From positions 15,078 to 79,077 of the forward strand of contig BDDC01000072.1 of NCBI GenBank assembly GCA_001662425.1: a stretch of DNA of 64,000 nt. Reading direction: 5' to 3'. Numbering within the stretch: position 1 is the stretch's first letter; the number at the start of each line of letters is the position of its first letter. Shown in pieces: positions 45,801 to 57,300 of the stretch. A model generated the notes under the pieces. It searched no databases. It was not told where the DNA came from and was given only the letters and a program-made list of their open reading frames with translations. A program made the position numbers and the translations under genes. Origin of the DNA: Chlamydomonas sphaeroides (taxonomy: Eukaryota; Chlorophyta; Chlorophyceae; Chlamydomonadales; Chlamydomonadaceae).

Positions 45801-47871
45801 AGCGGCCAGGTACGGGGGAACGGGGCCCGAAAGTATGTAAGAGGAAGGGGCGGGTAGCTTGGCCCAGCCAGCCAGCCCTCGTGTCTTGCATTGACTTCAA
45901 TAGAAACGGGCCGCCGGCACGCCCATTACTCGTATAATCGTGACTCATGTCCGTGCACACCATGCAACTGCGTCGTACAGATCGACGGCATGATCTACCG
46001 CAACGGCAACGGCAATGTCAACAACGCGGTGTGGTACGGCGGCTGGACGCAGGTGCGTACGGCAGGCCGGATCGCGCATGCATGGGCGCTTCGCTGAGGT
46101 GGAGGGGCGCCCCTCCCGCAGCGTCGGCCCTATGTGCGGCGGCGTTGCGCGGTCCCAATGCTGCTTTCGGTCTGCGAGCCAACTTCCCCCGGACCCCAGC
46201 ATACCATCTGGCTGGCATGGTCGGATGCGGTAGCTGTGCTCTTCACACGAAATCACCGTATGCATGTTGCCGACCTTCCCGAAACCCAACCCAACTCAAC
46301 CTAACCCATTCAACCCCGCAGCAAAACTGGCAGGGCTGCATGAGCGGTTCGAGTGAGTCAAACACGGCCCTCGCACCTCACGCTCTACTTGTATCGATAC
46401 ATCATGGATTGGGCTCAATGGACCCTGTCGGCTCTTTCGGCTAGGATACAAGGCCTCTTTGACCAGCGATCGAGGAACCCGGCTCGGGCGCTGATGCCCT
46501 CGCTCCTGCACGCATCGCACACCGTGGGATGGATGCTGGCGCGCTTGCCGCGTCCGCATCCGCCGCCGCCTGACGCGCACATGCCGTACTGCCGTACTTT
46601 CGTGCTGTCGTGCAGAGGACACGCCGATGGCCAACGCGGGCGCCGCGGGCGCGATGACGCCCTGGACCACGGTGGCCCTGGTGTGGGGCAGGGACGAGAT
46701 CCAGGTGTGTCGGCACTCATGCTCACCGCTATCTGATTGCAGTTTCACACGTGAAGGGGCGACATGTATGTGCGATGCGCTGGTGTGTTGATGCCATGGC
46801 GCCATGCCCCCCGCCCGCCCGCGCCCCGCAGTTCTACATTGACAACGTTCGCACCGGCGGGGTGCGTGGGGCCCGAGTCCGCTCGGCCGCCGCACGAGCC
46901 GCCCTGCCTGCCTGCGCAGCCCGCAGTAGCCCACCCCCGGCCCCGCGCCTGCTGGTGTTAGGAACAGCACTCATGTGCCTCTGTGAAGGGAGACGGGTAG
47001 TGCGGCGGCCAGGAGTCGGCGCTGTCACCCCTCAACCTCGCCGACCCGCCGCCGACCCACCCTCACACGCGCCGCGTCACCGCGTGTACGGTTTCGTACT
47101 GCGTACCGACGCACCGCACCAACCCTGGCGCCCCGCCTCTCCCGCCCGCTCCCTCGGCCGCAGATGACCGCCAGCCAGTGGTACACGGGCGGCGTGGTGC
47201 CCAAGCGAGGCAACACGCTGGCGCCCTACGACGAGCCCTTCTACCTCCTCTTCGGCCTGGCCGTGTGCGGCAACCCAGACGACTGCCTGGCGCCCTCCCT
47301 GACGTCGCTCAAGTACCAGGTGCGAGAAGCACAGCGATGCGACTATCATAAGGTTGTTGTTATCGTACTTGTATTATCACTATTATACTTGCATTATTAT
47401 TGTTGTTACGTTACTTCTACAAATCCCCGTGCACTAGATGCGCGGCGAGGCGCTGCGTGGCACGTGGGGCGGCCCCTCCCCCACAAGGCACGGGGGGCTG
47501 CTGGGCGCCATGCGGCGCCACCGCAGGCAGCTAGCAGCGCCGCTCGGGGCACCGACATGCGTGTAGAGTCGACATGCGCCGTGCAATGCCGGCTGGAGTG
47601 GACCGGCAAGCTAGGTGGTGCGGGCCTCGCTGGGCGCCTGGCGTTGGGGGGTGGGAATCCTGGCAAGGCCTTGCCAGCTTCCCGGAGCGTGAGACCGGGC
47701 GGCGCAGCAGCGCGCAGCAGCGCAGCGGAGCTCTCGACGCGCGCCTCTCGCTCCCGCAAGCTCGCCAAGCCACCCCCCACCCCCGCATTCGCTCGGCACG
47801 CCTGCCTCATTCTCTGCATATGCCGTAACCCCCAGGTTGACTACGTACGGGTGTACGACGTGGTTGGGTAA
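30852..47871 (+). CDS. Secreted five-module GH16 (laminarinase-type) protein
   Basis: GH16 enzymes cleave beta-1,3(4)-glucans. Fifty-nine exons join in phase to 1660 residues, ending TAA at 47869-47871. Exon 1 (30852-30924) encodes a signal peptide with hydrophobic core LALSLLALLATVAI. Exon 2 (31156-31424) adds a Ser/Pro linker and starts module 1. Modules span about residues 59-375, 395-700, 714-1018, 1048-1350 and 1362-1660, joined by Pro-rich linkers like those of algal wall proteins. Each shows the GH16 series: an EF or EEF start, CYxN..V, SGRIHTRN or ARLxTRN, W..FW or FQLLP, the catalytic stretch, FYID, PFY/PFH, and V/I-D-x-I/V-R-V-Y/H at the end. Only modules 2 and 4 keep EIDIME. Three donors are GC (31425, 37850, 45228). 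The two linker exons 37952-38188 and 44095-44331 are both 237 nt. The product should be extracellular. Substrate is inferred from the family only. Confidence 0.92.
31257..34455 (+). other. GH16 module 1, acid/base Glu replaced by Gln
   Basis: Exons: 31156-31424, 31673-31801, 32028-32089, 32251-32303, 32550-32595, 32746-32800, 32931-33005, 33124-33154, 33413-33501, 33673-33702, 33972-34136, 34425-34529. The catalytic stretch is SSGE|IDFVQ: nucleophile E229 and D231 are kept, but the acid/base position is Q234. It carries the canonical WGNNELQCYTN. It is the most diverged module. Confidence 0.85.
34670..37985 (+). other. GH16 module 2, catalytic triad intact
   Basis: Exons: 34670-34790, 34936-34958, 35285-35454, 35806-35858, 36108-36153, 36360-36411, 36605-36682, 36867-36897, 37041-37159, 37343-37375, 37583-37634, 37752-37849, and the first part of 37952-38188. 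Catalytic stretch SSGE|IDIMEARNGDG gives E549, D551, E554, followed by HQTLHFGGNGFGP. The intron after NCG seen in modules 1, 3 and 5 is absent here. Confidence 0.88.
38036..40780 (+). other. GH16 module 3, both catalytic Glu lost
   Basis: Starts inside the 237-nt exon 37952-38188, then 38363-38473, 38651-38712, 38826-38881, 39015-39060, 39244-39298, 39448-39531, 39755-39785, 39958-40085, 40427-40573, 40742-40867. The motif reads TSGQ|IDGMT: Q875 and T880 stand where the two catalytic Glu should be; D877 remains. The fold signatures are otherwise kept, suggesting a binding pseudoenzyme. Confidence 0.85.
41202..44125 (+). other. GH16 module 4, catalytic triad intact
   Basis: Exons: 41202-41319, 41474-41607, 41828-41904, 42168-42220, 42406-42451, 42753-42804, 42987-43064, 43198-43228, 43394-43512, 43722-43806, 43940-44007, and the start of 44095-44331. 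SSGE|IDIMEARNGDG gives E1207, D1209, E1212. It closely resembles module 2. It lacks the intron between WGNWE and CYGN and the one that splits YSGGV from PKSAN in module 2. Confidence 0.88.
44183..47871 (+). other. GH16 module 5, both catalytic Glu lost
   Basis: Starts inside 44095-44331, then 44654-44761, 44910-44974, 45172-45227, 45494-45539, 45755-45809, 45981-46052, 46322-46352, 46616-46704, 46832-46861, 47164-47319, 47836-47871. The motif is TSGQ|IDGMI: Q1523 and I1528 replace the catalytic Glu, while D1525 stays. It closely resembles module 3. Confidence 0.85.
47343..47416. repeat. AT-rich TTA/TTG simple-sequence tract in last GH16 intron
   Basis: About 74 bp of mostly A and T with repeated TTATTA/TTGTTG units stand out from the GC-rich surroundings. 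It resembles the AT-rich end of the dispersed repeat at 49540-49572, so it may be a decayed element tail. Confidence 0.5.
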
Positions 47872-49493
47872 CTGGGAGGTGCTACGGCACCTGCGCCTGC
47901 GCGGCCATCCAGCGATGGGCAGCAACTGCCATCGCCGCGCAACGTCGTGGAGTATGCCAGTGCCGGTTTGGGCGACGGACGAGGCGCCACATAGGGGGGT
48001 TCGTTCGGATCGCCGCTGCTGTGGGATGTCAGCAGGTGTCGGGAGATGCGTCGGCTGTTGATAGCTGTTGCATTGTATTGCCGGTGTTAAGGTTTGGGGC
48101 GTATCTGGGATCGACCCAGCACGCCATGGAGCAGGATGAAGGGGCCGGTGCCGGCCCCGAGCACCAAGCGCAACCGCGTCATCATGCTTTGTGTCAGGAC
48201 AGGGCGCCGCTGCGCTACGCGGCAGCAGCCCGCCCTGCAGCGGGTGCCGAGAGGGCACCCTGCATGCTGCGCTTCATGGCCCTGCTCATCTGGGCTTGGC
48301 GCCTATACGTGTTCCATGTTGTTATGTTTGTGGCTTATCGTATCCCGTGGTCTCTGTAGCATTGCCTGCCATGGGGTCCAGGCTGCATGGTTGCAGCTTG
48401 GCCGCAGGCACCTCACTGGACTGGACTGTATCCCTCAGCCTCAAGCGCCGCCCTTGGCGCTGCTCGGCTGGCATGCCTCAACCTCACCCTTTGCGCCGGA
48501 TGGTCCTATTCATAAGCGACCCTGCGTGTGTTTCATAAAACCTTACGTCTCGGTGGATGCGGAGGTCGAAGCGGGTGCCCTGGCCCTGGTGTGCAGGGAT
48601 GGTTGGCTGGGGGCTGATCCTGCTGGTGCCAATTTGTGTGCTCGAGTTCGCGTGGGTGAGGTGCGCTCTGCTGCACAGCCTGCAGCAGGGCGTGCGCCGC
48701 AGGCGGGCGCTTTGGGTCGTTGGGAGCGGGGCGCGAGCGGCGCCGCGGCGTGCTGATGTGATTGGTCGGCGTGGGGCATGCCCGACGGGGCGGACGCTTG
48801 ATGCTGGCAATGGGCTTGGTATGAAGTGACCCAGCAGCCGGGAGTCCGGAGCCTGCGGGGTACCTGGGTGCTTGGCGCTGCCCGATGGCTGTGGCTTGAT
48901 GGGGCTCTGGTAGAGGCGAGCTCGCGCTCCCATTGTCAGTGGTTGTGTTTGCCACCGGCGTCATGAGCAGTGCCGCACCAGCTTGACCGCCGACGTCGTC
49001 AAGCCGGGGGCGGTGTGCCCCTTTGCCATTCATGTAAAGCATACATCGCGGCCTGGGATGGCTTAAGAGTCATCCGTCGAGCAGTTCGCTCAAACCCCGG
49101 TGCTCGCGTGCCGATGCCAAGGCAGGATGGAGACCCTTCGCCTAGGCAGGAGGCCAGGCGTCAGCGACTGCGCCCAGGGCTGACCACGTCACGATCCAGG
49201 AGCCACCGTCAGAACGCGCGCGAGGGCAATGCCGCAGCGCGGCAAGCAACGCCCACAACGGAGCCTCCCCCTTTGGCATGGGCCCTTGAGTACGTGGCGC
49301 GCGTCAGGTGGCCGCGCCCCTGTCACGCACGCAACCGCAGCGCAGTGCCATCCCACACCAGCGGGTGTCGGTGGACCCGCCGGGCGCCCACACCCTTCTG
49401 CTGCTATCACTGGACTCCGGTCATCACACACGAAGTCCGCGCAGGTTGCTATGCAAGGATTAAGAGTTTAGTGTGGACCGGCGCGTCCGGATA
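47872..49493. other. Downstream flank of the GH16 gene
   Basis: No gene seen. It presumably contains the GH16 3' UTR. The first TGTAA on the plus strand is only near 49033. Confidence 0.4.
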
Positions 49494-49572
49494 GCCCGTA
49501 CACACATGGCCGGCGCGCCATTCTTCCTTGCGTTGGTTTTGTACTACTATTATACTTATACTTATTTCTGAA
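49494..49572 (+). mobile_element. Dispersed repeat, probable transposon fragment (copy 2)
   Basis: Inverted match to 14623-14697, running from GGCCGGCGCGCC to TTTCTGAACACA. It ends about 13 bp before the GH16 relic begins. Confidence 0.55.
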
Positions 49573-49584
49573 CACACCAAATCC

Positions 49585-50465
49585 TGGACCGCGGACCGCA
49601 ACGATGGCAGCCAGTATGTGCCGGACATGAGGCGCTGGGGCGACAACGAGATGTAGGCAAGCGCCGGGGCAGGCCGGGGCCGGAACGCGCAGAGGGTGCA
49701 ATACCGCACCGCAAGGGAGCCGGGGAGCAGCCTGGCGGCGATGGACGTGACCCAGTGGGCCCGTGCGTAGACCCACGGAAAGGCCGGAAAGGCTGGAAAG
49801 GCCGGAAAGGCGCCCGCCGGGCTCGCTCGGTTCCCTGCTTGCCATCGTGCCAGCCCTCTGGGCTCCAGTGCTTGCCAGCCCTCGGGGTTCCTAACGAACC
49901 TGCTGTCCTGTTGGCCGCAGTGCTTCACCAACGACACGGACACGCTGCGCGTGCATAAGGCCGCCGTGCTGCCGGCCACTGCCGCGGGCGCCGACGGCGG
50001 CGAGCTCACCATCACGGCCAGGCCGCTGAGCACGGGCCTGGCCTGCGGGGTGGGCCGCGCCTCTGTGCTTGCTTGATCGCCGTGGTGGTGCTTGGGCAGC
50101 GTGGCCAGGGGGATTGGATGCAATGCTGTGGGTGCTGCGTCAATTGGAAGCCTACCATGTGACCTCACTTGTGGCGCTCCGGCGTTGACGCATCGCACGC
50201 CGGTCTGCGCTGCGGGGCGGGCCACAGTCGCAGCCCACGGCCCTGCGCATCGCCGCTGCTGCCGCATGCTGGGCCTGACTCGCGCCCATACGTGCCCGAC
50301 GCCCATCCTGCCGCGGCCCCTGATATGCCGACGACCCGCGCTCAGCCGAGTGGGACGCTCAACTGGGAGAGCGGCCGCATCCACACCCGCAATAAGCGCG
50401 CGTTCATGTGAGCCGGAGAAGTCGCCCGCTCCGGCTGGGCGGCGCTGGCGCAGCAGCTGTTCCGG
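49585..50465 (+). pseudogene. Decayed partial copy of GH16 module 1
   Basis: It matches three consecutive exons of module 1 with their introns between. Around 49588-49656 it reads NDGSQYVPDMRRWGDNEM then TAG, where module 1 has CAG at the exon end; the following GCAAGC donor is kept. 49921-50049 matches CYTN...GADGG. 50350-50408 matches NWxSGRIHTRNKRxFM followed by GTGAGCCGGAG. Homology stops near 50465. There is no signal peptide, catalytic exon or C-terminus. The TAG at 49654-49656 stops the frame. Confidence 0.85.
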
Positions 50466-51388
50466 AGCCCACGTGTGGTGGCGCTAGTGCTGCCACCGAG
50501 GCAGCGGCAGCAGCACACGCGACCTCAAGCCCGTTCGGGGCAAGTGGTCGGGGATGGCAAAAAGCCTTGGGGTCTGCACACAGGAGCCACACTCGCGCAG
50601 ATGCAGTCCAACCGCACCACCAGCCGGCCTGCCGCAGACCACTGGACGCAGCCCACCACGCACGGCTCACCGCGTCGCACCGCAGCCGTCGTGCAGGGCC
50701 TGTCCCGTCTGTTGTCCGCCCTGGCGCGGGAGGGCTGTGAGGAGCTCGGCTGCGCAACGAGGGCTACGTATGTAAGGTTCTTCGTTTGCATGTACGGTAT
50801 GTAGTTTCTGTCACCTAGTCAAGGCTATCACGCCGGCGGCCGCAGGCGGCTCGTCAGGCAGGACCCTGTGCCGGGCCTGGATGTCCTCCACCGCTGACAC
50901 GCCCTCGCTCCACAGCGGCCGCTGCTCAGCTCCCGCTCGGCAACCACTCCCGCCGGCAGCAGGCCTCCCGCCCTGCAGCGGCCGCACCACTGCACCACTG
51001 CACAGGCGCCGCAGCCTCGCTCCTGCCCAGCCCCTCTGCAGCGCTCAGCCCGCTCCCCGCCGCGCACCCGCCGCCCAACACTCCGGCTGCTCACCCCGCA
51101 AGCCACTGCCGCTCGCACCCTGGCGACCGCCCCAACCGATTGCCCACCACAGCCCCCAGCCAAGCCACCATCACGGCCGCCGCCGCCGCCGCCGTCCCCC
51201 ACCGCCCTCGCCTCAGCGCATGCCAGCATTGCCCGCCTCGCGCGTTGCCACCCTTCCGCCCCAGCCCGCCTTGCGCATCGACCCCGCGCCACCCTTCCCC
51301 CCTTTCTGCCGACGCCGGCCTCCCGCCTGCCCTCCTGCCTGACCGCCTCCCCTTCTTGCCCCTCCCCCATCCCGCCCCTGCCCCCGCC
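50466..51388. other. Intergenic region between GH16 relic and PEP carboxylase
   Basis: No gene seen. It should contain the 3' UTR of the PEP carboxylase gene; I found no minus-strand TGTAA close to its stop. Confidence 0.4.
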
Positions 51389-54300
51389 TTATCCCGTGTT
51401 GCGCATGCCCGCGGCGATGCCGTTGATGGTGATGAGCAGCGCGTCACGCAGCCGCTGGCTGTCGGGCGACTGCCGCAGCCGCCGCAGCACCTCCACCTGA
51501 GGGAGAGGGAGAGCGGGGAGGAGAGGGTCGAGGGTCCGGGAGGAGGGGAAAGTAATGGCAAGAGAATGAGTTGCTGTGTGACTGCAGGAGGGGGAGGCGG
51601 GCAGGCGAGGTGGGCAGGTGAGCACGCAGCCTGATAGCCTGGCTGCTCACTGGCAGGGCCTGCGCCTGTGGCCGCAGCCGCGGCCTTGCAGCAACCTTGT
51701 GCATCCTGCCGCCATTTTGCGGCCCCGCGCCAGCAGCCCTCGTACCCCATAATCATTCTATCTACGCGTCAACGAGTCGGCTCAATAGACAACATCAAAC
51801 TGTCGGCTAAGATGCGAGGGCTGCCCCGCACGTGGCCTCAGCCCTCCTGCTCCTTTCGTACGACTTGCAGACTGATATCAAAGGAGATCATAATGGCTTC
51901 TTTCGAGGTTGGCAACCCACGGCAGTCCGGTCGCACCTGCAGGATGTTGATGGGGTCCACGTACGGGTTGCGCATGCCGATGAGCTTGCGCAGCGTGGGG
52001 TTGTTGTCGAGCAGCCGCTCGTGGCCCGTGACCTGGCGACGGCGGGGGCAGCGGGTTGGGCCAGTGCTTCAGCGGGTATGCCTCAAGATATGGCAGCTGT
52101 CCCTCCCGTGTTTGTTGGAAGCCACTCGCCCAAGCTGCGGTAGCTGCCACGACCATACGCACTGGATCATCGCCACGTCTGCTCCGCTTCCCCGAGCTGC
52201 TGGGACCGCCGGCGCCATCGGGCCCTGCCGCTGCATTCCCCCCCTCCTCTCCCCCTCCCCTCCCCCTCCTCCCGCAGCTGCCTGAGGGCCCCACCTTGAG
52301 CACGGCGCCCTGGCAGCGCTGCAGGCGGTCGCGCAGCTCCTGGCCCAGCCGCTTCTGGTCGGGGTCCTCCACCAGCACCTCGTCGTACAGCGCTGCGAGG
52401 AGGGATGGGCATGGGGAGAGGGAGGGCGCAGTGCAGGGTTTGGTCAAGGACGGGATGGGGCGCACGGCGAGGGGCGTGTCGGTTGACGTGCTGCGTTCGT
52501 TCACAGCTCGTTTCACGCCCAGTCTGATTTGGGTGCATCGGCGGCGGCGGCATATGCAGCGTGGCGTGGCGTGGCGTGGCGTGGCGTGACGTGACGTGGC
52601 GTGGCCGTGGCTTGCTCACCCGAGATGCGCGCGTCCGTCTTGGCGAGGATCATCTCGATGAGGTCCACCGTGGAGCCAAAGAAGGGCCACTCCTTGTACA
52701 TGGCCTGCAGCGTGGGCAGGTGGCCCTGCGGGGAGAGAGGAGAGGGGGGCGGGGCGAGGCTTGGACGGGAGCGTGCGTCGCTGTGCTTTTGGGCAAGGCG
52801 GCGACGTGCACCGCTGCTGCTCCGGAGCGACAAACAAGCCAGCTCGCCCTCTGGCCGCACCTGCTGCATGGCGGCCATGAGCGCGTTGCCGATGCCCAGC
52901 CACGAGGGCAGGATGAGGCGGTTCTGCGTCCACGCGAAGATCCAGGGAATGGCGCGCAGCGTGGCGATGGAGGGGTCCTGTCGCCGCCGGGCGGGGCGCG
53001 AGCCTGCGCAGGAAAAGGCGTTTTGCGGCGTAGTTGTGGCGATGGCGGCCACAGAATACCGGTATGCTACGGAGGTCAGGACAGATGGACGGTGATGATC
53101 ACACACATTGACATGACAAAGCGCGAGCCCGCAAGCCTCGCCTCGGCCGACGGCCTGCTGACGACCAAGCGACGCCAGCGTCCCTGCCCTGGCCGCCCCG
53201 CCCCTGCCTGCCCCACCCCACCCACCAATGTTGAGGTTGCCCAGCTCCTCCTCGGGCGTGGCGTGCTTGAAGTACTTGATGAACAGCGGGTTGTGGTGCA
53301 CGATGGCCCGGTAGCTGTCGCACGACAGGCGCGACAGCATCTCCATCACCTGCCGGGACCGGCGCCGGGGCGGGGCGGGGCGGCACACGAGATGAGAGGG
53401 CACGGACACCGGGTGGGCCACCCCAGGGAGGCCGGCAGCGCGTGTGAGGTCGGGTCGGCCGGGGCCGGCAGCAAGCCCCAGAGGGCAGCAGGGCCAGGAG
53501 CGCCCCGCGGCTGCGGCCCAGCTGCATGCAGGCCCTACCGCCGCAACCGCCCACCACACACCCTTATTTCTGAACACGCACGCTCGCACCGTGCGGTACT
53601 CCTCGCGCCGCGGCGGGCTGGGCGGCCGCATGGTGGCCAGCAGCACGGCGGTGGTGTACGTCTCCAGCTGGCTCAGCGCCACGCCGCTGATGCCGAACTT
53701 GGCCTACGGCGGTGCGCGGGGAGGGGAGGGGAGGCAGAGAGGGACGCAGGAGGGCGATGGGGAGGGTAGGAGCTCATCCGCCGCGTTTCACCAGCTCGGC
53801 AACGGCGCCCGTGCCGTGTCCCTGCCGCCGGCGCGAGGCCGCCTGCGCCAACCCGCCTTGCTGCGCGGGCCTGGCTGCTAACCGAGCACGGCCGCAGCAC
53901 GGTACTTGCGAGGACCCCCCACATGCACACAAGCTCACACCACACCCCGTTTCACACGTCAAGCAGCAACCCATGTCGGCCCCGGGCGCCGCACGCTCAC
54001 CTGCACCATCTCGCCCTGCTCGGTGATGCGGAACGAGCCCTCCACGGAGCCCGGCGGCTGGCTCTGGATGGCCAGGTGCGTGGGGCCGCCGCCGCGCCCC
54101 ACCGTGCCGCCGCGGCCGTGGAAGAGCGTCAGCTTGACGCCGTGGGCCTTGGTCAGCGCCACCAGCTTCTCCTGGCACCTGGGCGCATGGGCAGGGAGAG
54201 GGAGGGAGCAACAGCGAGGGTGTTCCAGGTTCAAGTAGAACAAACAAGAGCCCACATGCGGCACAGCACGCCCCGGATAGAGTGGCGCGTTGGTGTCTTG

Positions 54301-57300
54301 AGCGCGCTGCCTCCAGCCCCACTGCTCACAGCGAACAAGGCGCGGTGCTATCCGCTCCGCCAGGCACCTGGCGCGCCGCCCACTGCGCAAAGTCGACTCC
54401 GACGCAGCGCTGCTGAGCAGGTGCAGGCCATGAACATTCCCCGCCCTCCCGCTCCCATCCGCCCCGCGCTCCATTCCCTCCTCCGCCCGCCTCACTTGTA
54501 GAGCGCCCAGTTGGCAGCCAGGCGGCCCGCGTCCTTGCCGCTGTCGCTGTAGCCCAGCATCACCTCCTGGCAGTCGCCGTGCGCGTCCTTCATGTGCGCC
54601 CGGTACCAGGGGTTGGATAGCAGCCGGGTCATGATATCGCCTGCCGCGTCCAGGTCCTGGCGGGAAGGGAGGCGGGAGGGATGTACCATGGGAGTAACGA
54701 ACTAGTTGCGAACCTCGGCGGGAGGGAGGGGGATAATAATTTAGATACGATGGGTAGAGGTTGCAAGAGCAGTGTGGGGGAGCAGGAGGGCAGGCGGCCT
54801 GGTTGACGACGACGGCGGGATGCAGTCGTGTGCCAGCAGGTGCGGGGGCGGCAGGCGTTGGGGCGCGCAGGCGGGAAGGTGGGGTGCAGCACGCAGCGCG
54901 TGCCGGCGGCCTGCCCTGCCCTGCCCCGGACCCTGTGCACCCCTGGCCCCGCAGCGCTTGCCCGCGGCCTGCCCTGCCCTGCCCCAGACGCCCCAGAGCC
55001 CCGCAGCCGCCCGCGCACCTCGAGCGTCTCAAACAGCGGCACCACGCGCAGCGACGCGGCGTCGTCCAGCACTCCGTTCACCTCGGCCGACACCTGCGGC
55101 CCAGCGGGCCAGGGAGGGCGGGGCACGCGCGGTGGGGAGGGCGTCGCTGGGCTGCGGTGGAGCCGCCCCGACGCACCATGCTGTCACGGCCACACCCGGC
55201 CGTACGCTGTTGCCGTACACGACACACTGCCGTACCTGCATGCGCGCCTCGCGCTGCAGCAGCTCCACGGCCATGACGTCGCTGGCGCCCTTGGTCATGG
55301 AGATGACGTAGGCGCCCAGCGAGCCGCGGCCCAGCTGAGCGGCCACCTAGGGCCAAGGGGGGAGGTGGAGGCGGGGGGAGGAAAGGCGCTCAGGGTCCAG
55401 CCGGCATGCCTGCCTCCACACGAACGCCACACCACGCCCTCGTCCCCCGCTCCCTCCCTCCGCCACCCTCATCCCTACCTAACGACGTCTCGGCGCCTCG
55501 CTGTGTGCGCCGCTGCCCTTCACACGAAACCCAACCCACACCGCACCCTGGCAACCCGCTCCAGCCCGCAGCCGCCCTCGTCGCCTCACCTTGAAGGTGT
55601 CCAGCACCTCGCGGACCTCGGGCGTCATGGGCATGTCAGCCGGGATGAGCGGCCGCCGGCCCTGAGGGAAACGGGCGGGGGCGCAGAGGAGGTCGGTGCG
55701 CGCTGGTTTCCTGGGTTCCTGCGCGCGAGGCCCTCACTCTCGCAGCTTCCAGTGCCGACAGGCCCGGACCTACCTTGCTCACATCGCCCTGCTCACATCG
55801 CCCTGCTCACATCGCCCTGCTCCTGCTCCTGCCCTGCCCCCAGCCCCACCTGCAGCTCCTTGGTGAGCCACGCGATCTTCTCGTCCTCGCTCCACTCAAG
55901 GTAGCTGCCATACCCCAGGTAGCTCGTCACAGCGTCCAGCGCCTCCGCGTGGCGCGTGCTCTCCTGCGGGGGCCGGCGGCGGACGCGCACCACGCGTTGG
56001 GGAGCAGGCCGCCGTGTCAGCAACAACCAGGGCGTGACGCTGGCAGCGGCGCGCAGCCTCCTGCTCCCCCGCGGCCGGGTTGCACCGCCACCTTCCCACG
56101 TGACCATGCAGTCGCCAACCGCAAACTACCAACCACCGCCTGTCGACGACCAACCGCCGGGCCAGCCCACCTGGCGCAGGTCCAGCTTCATGAGGCTCAT
56201 GCCGAAGGTGTACACCCGGCGGATGAGGTCCAGCAGCCGGCCGTCGGCGATGGCGCCGCCGCCGCACTCCCACAGCGACCTGCGGCGGCACAGCGGGGCG
56301 GGCGGACGGGTGGGCGGGCGGTGCCATGGGTGTCGGGGCCGCTCGCCGGACACACGCTGCGGGGCGCGGCACCTGATGCGTGCCGCAGACTGCGCCGCAG
56401 AACGCCCTCCGCAGCAGCGCCGCGCGTCCCAACGGCCCCGCGGCCTCGTATGATGATGCAAGCGTGCCACCTAAGTCAGCCCCTGGCCCCAGCGTAACCC
56501 CCCCACGCACCAGTAGCAGGCCATGAGCGGCTCCGCCAGCTCGTCCTCGTCCTCGAACCACATAGCGCCGCCCTCGCCCACAGTCGGCTCGCGGCCCGAC
56601 AGCAGGTCCTCCATGCGCCGGCGCGTGGCGGCCAGCCGGTCGCGCACCTACGCCAGCGGGGCAGACGCCAGGGGTTCAGCCTCACTGCAAGGTAGCGCAG
56701 CGTGCACGCTGCCGTGCCTCATCGCCGTGCTGTGCCACCGCTGCAGCGCCCCCGCGCTAGCGATGCCCCCGTCCCGGCAGCCCCGCCCGCGCCGCCGCGG
56801 GCCTGCATCCGCAACCCAGCTCGCAACCCAGCTCGGCCCAGGCCCCCTCGCAGCCCAGGCCCCCTGGCGCCGCCCTCCACGCCCCGCCCCTACCGCAAGC
56901 CCCCCAGCCCCCACTCACGTGGCCCAGCACGATGCGGTAGGGGTGGAAGCCCGGGTGCTCGTGCATGCGCGCAAACGCCACCGCGCTCGTGTGCGTGCGC
57001 TGCGCCATGAGGCTCTTGCGCATCAGCGTGGGGTCGGCCACGCCCGTGGCCGCGCGCTCCAGGCCCAGCGCCGAGCCGCTGCCGCTGGTGCCCTCCCGGA
57101 ACGGCGTCAGCAGCTGCGGGCCGCCCACGTGCGGCGTGCTGGGCGGCAGCGTGCCCAGGTGCATGCGGTCGGGCGTGCCCGGGTCGGCGCCGGGCGACAC
57201 GGGCGGCAGCTCGGCAGACAGCGTGGGCGCGGGCGCGACGGCGCCGCCGCCCGAGGCGCCGCTGGGCGCGGTGAGGAAGGGCGCCGGGATGGCGTCGGCG

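Noticed and set aside
30852..47871. Five separate GH16 genes instead of one
   Set aside because: Only module 1 is preceded by a signal peptide and only module 5 is followed by a stop. Pro-rich linkers and two 237-nt exons run from one module into the next in frame.
48021..48830. Several 80-220 codon frames downstream of the GH16 gene
   Set aside because: Overlapping frames on both strands with biased composition, no splice-phase support and no recognisable motif.
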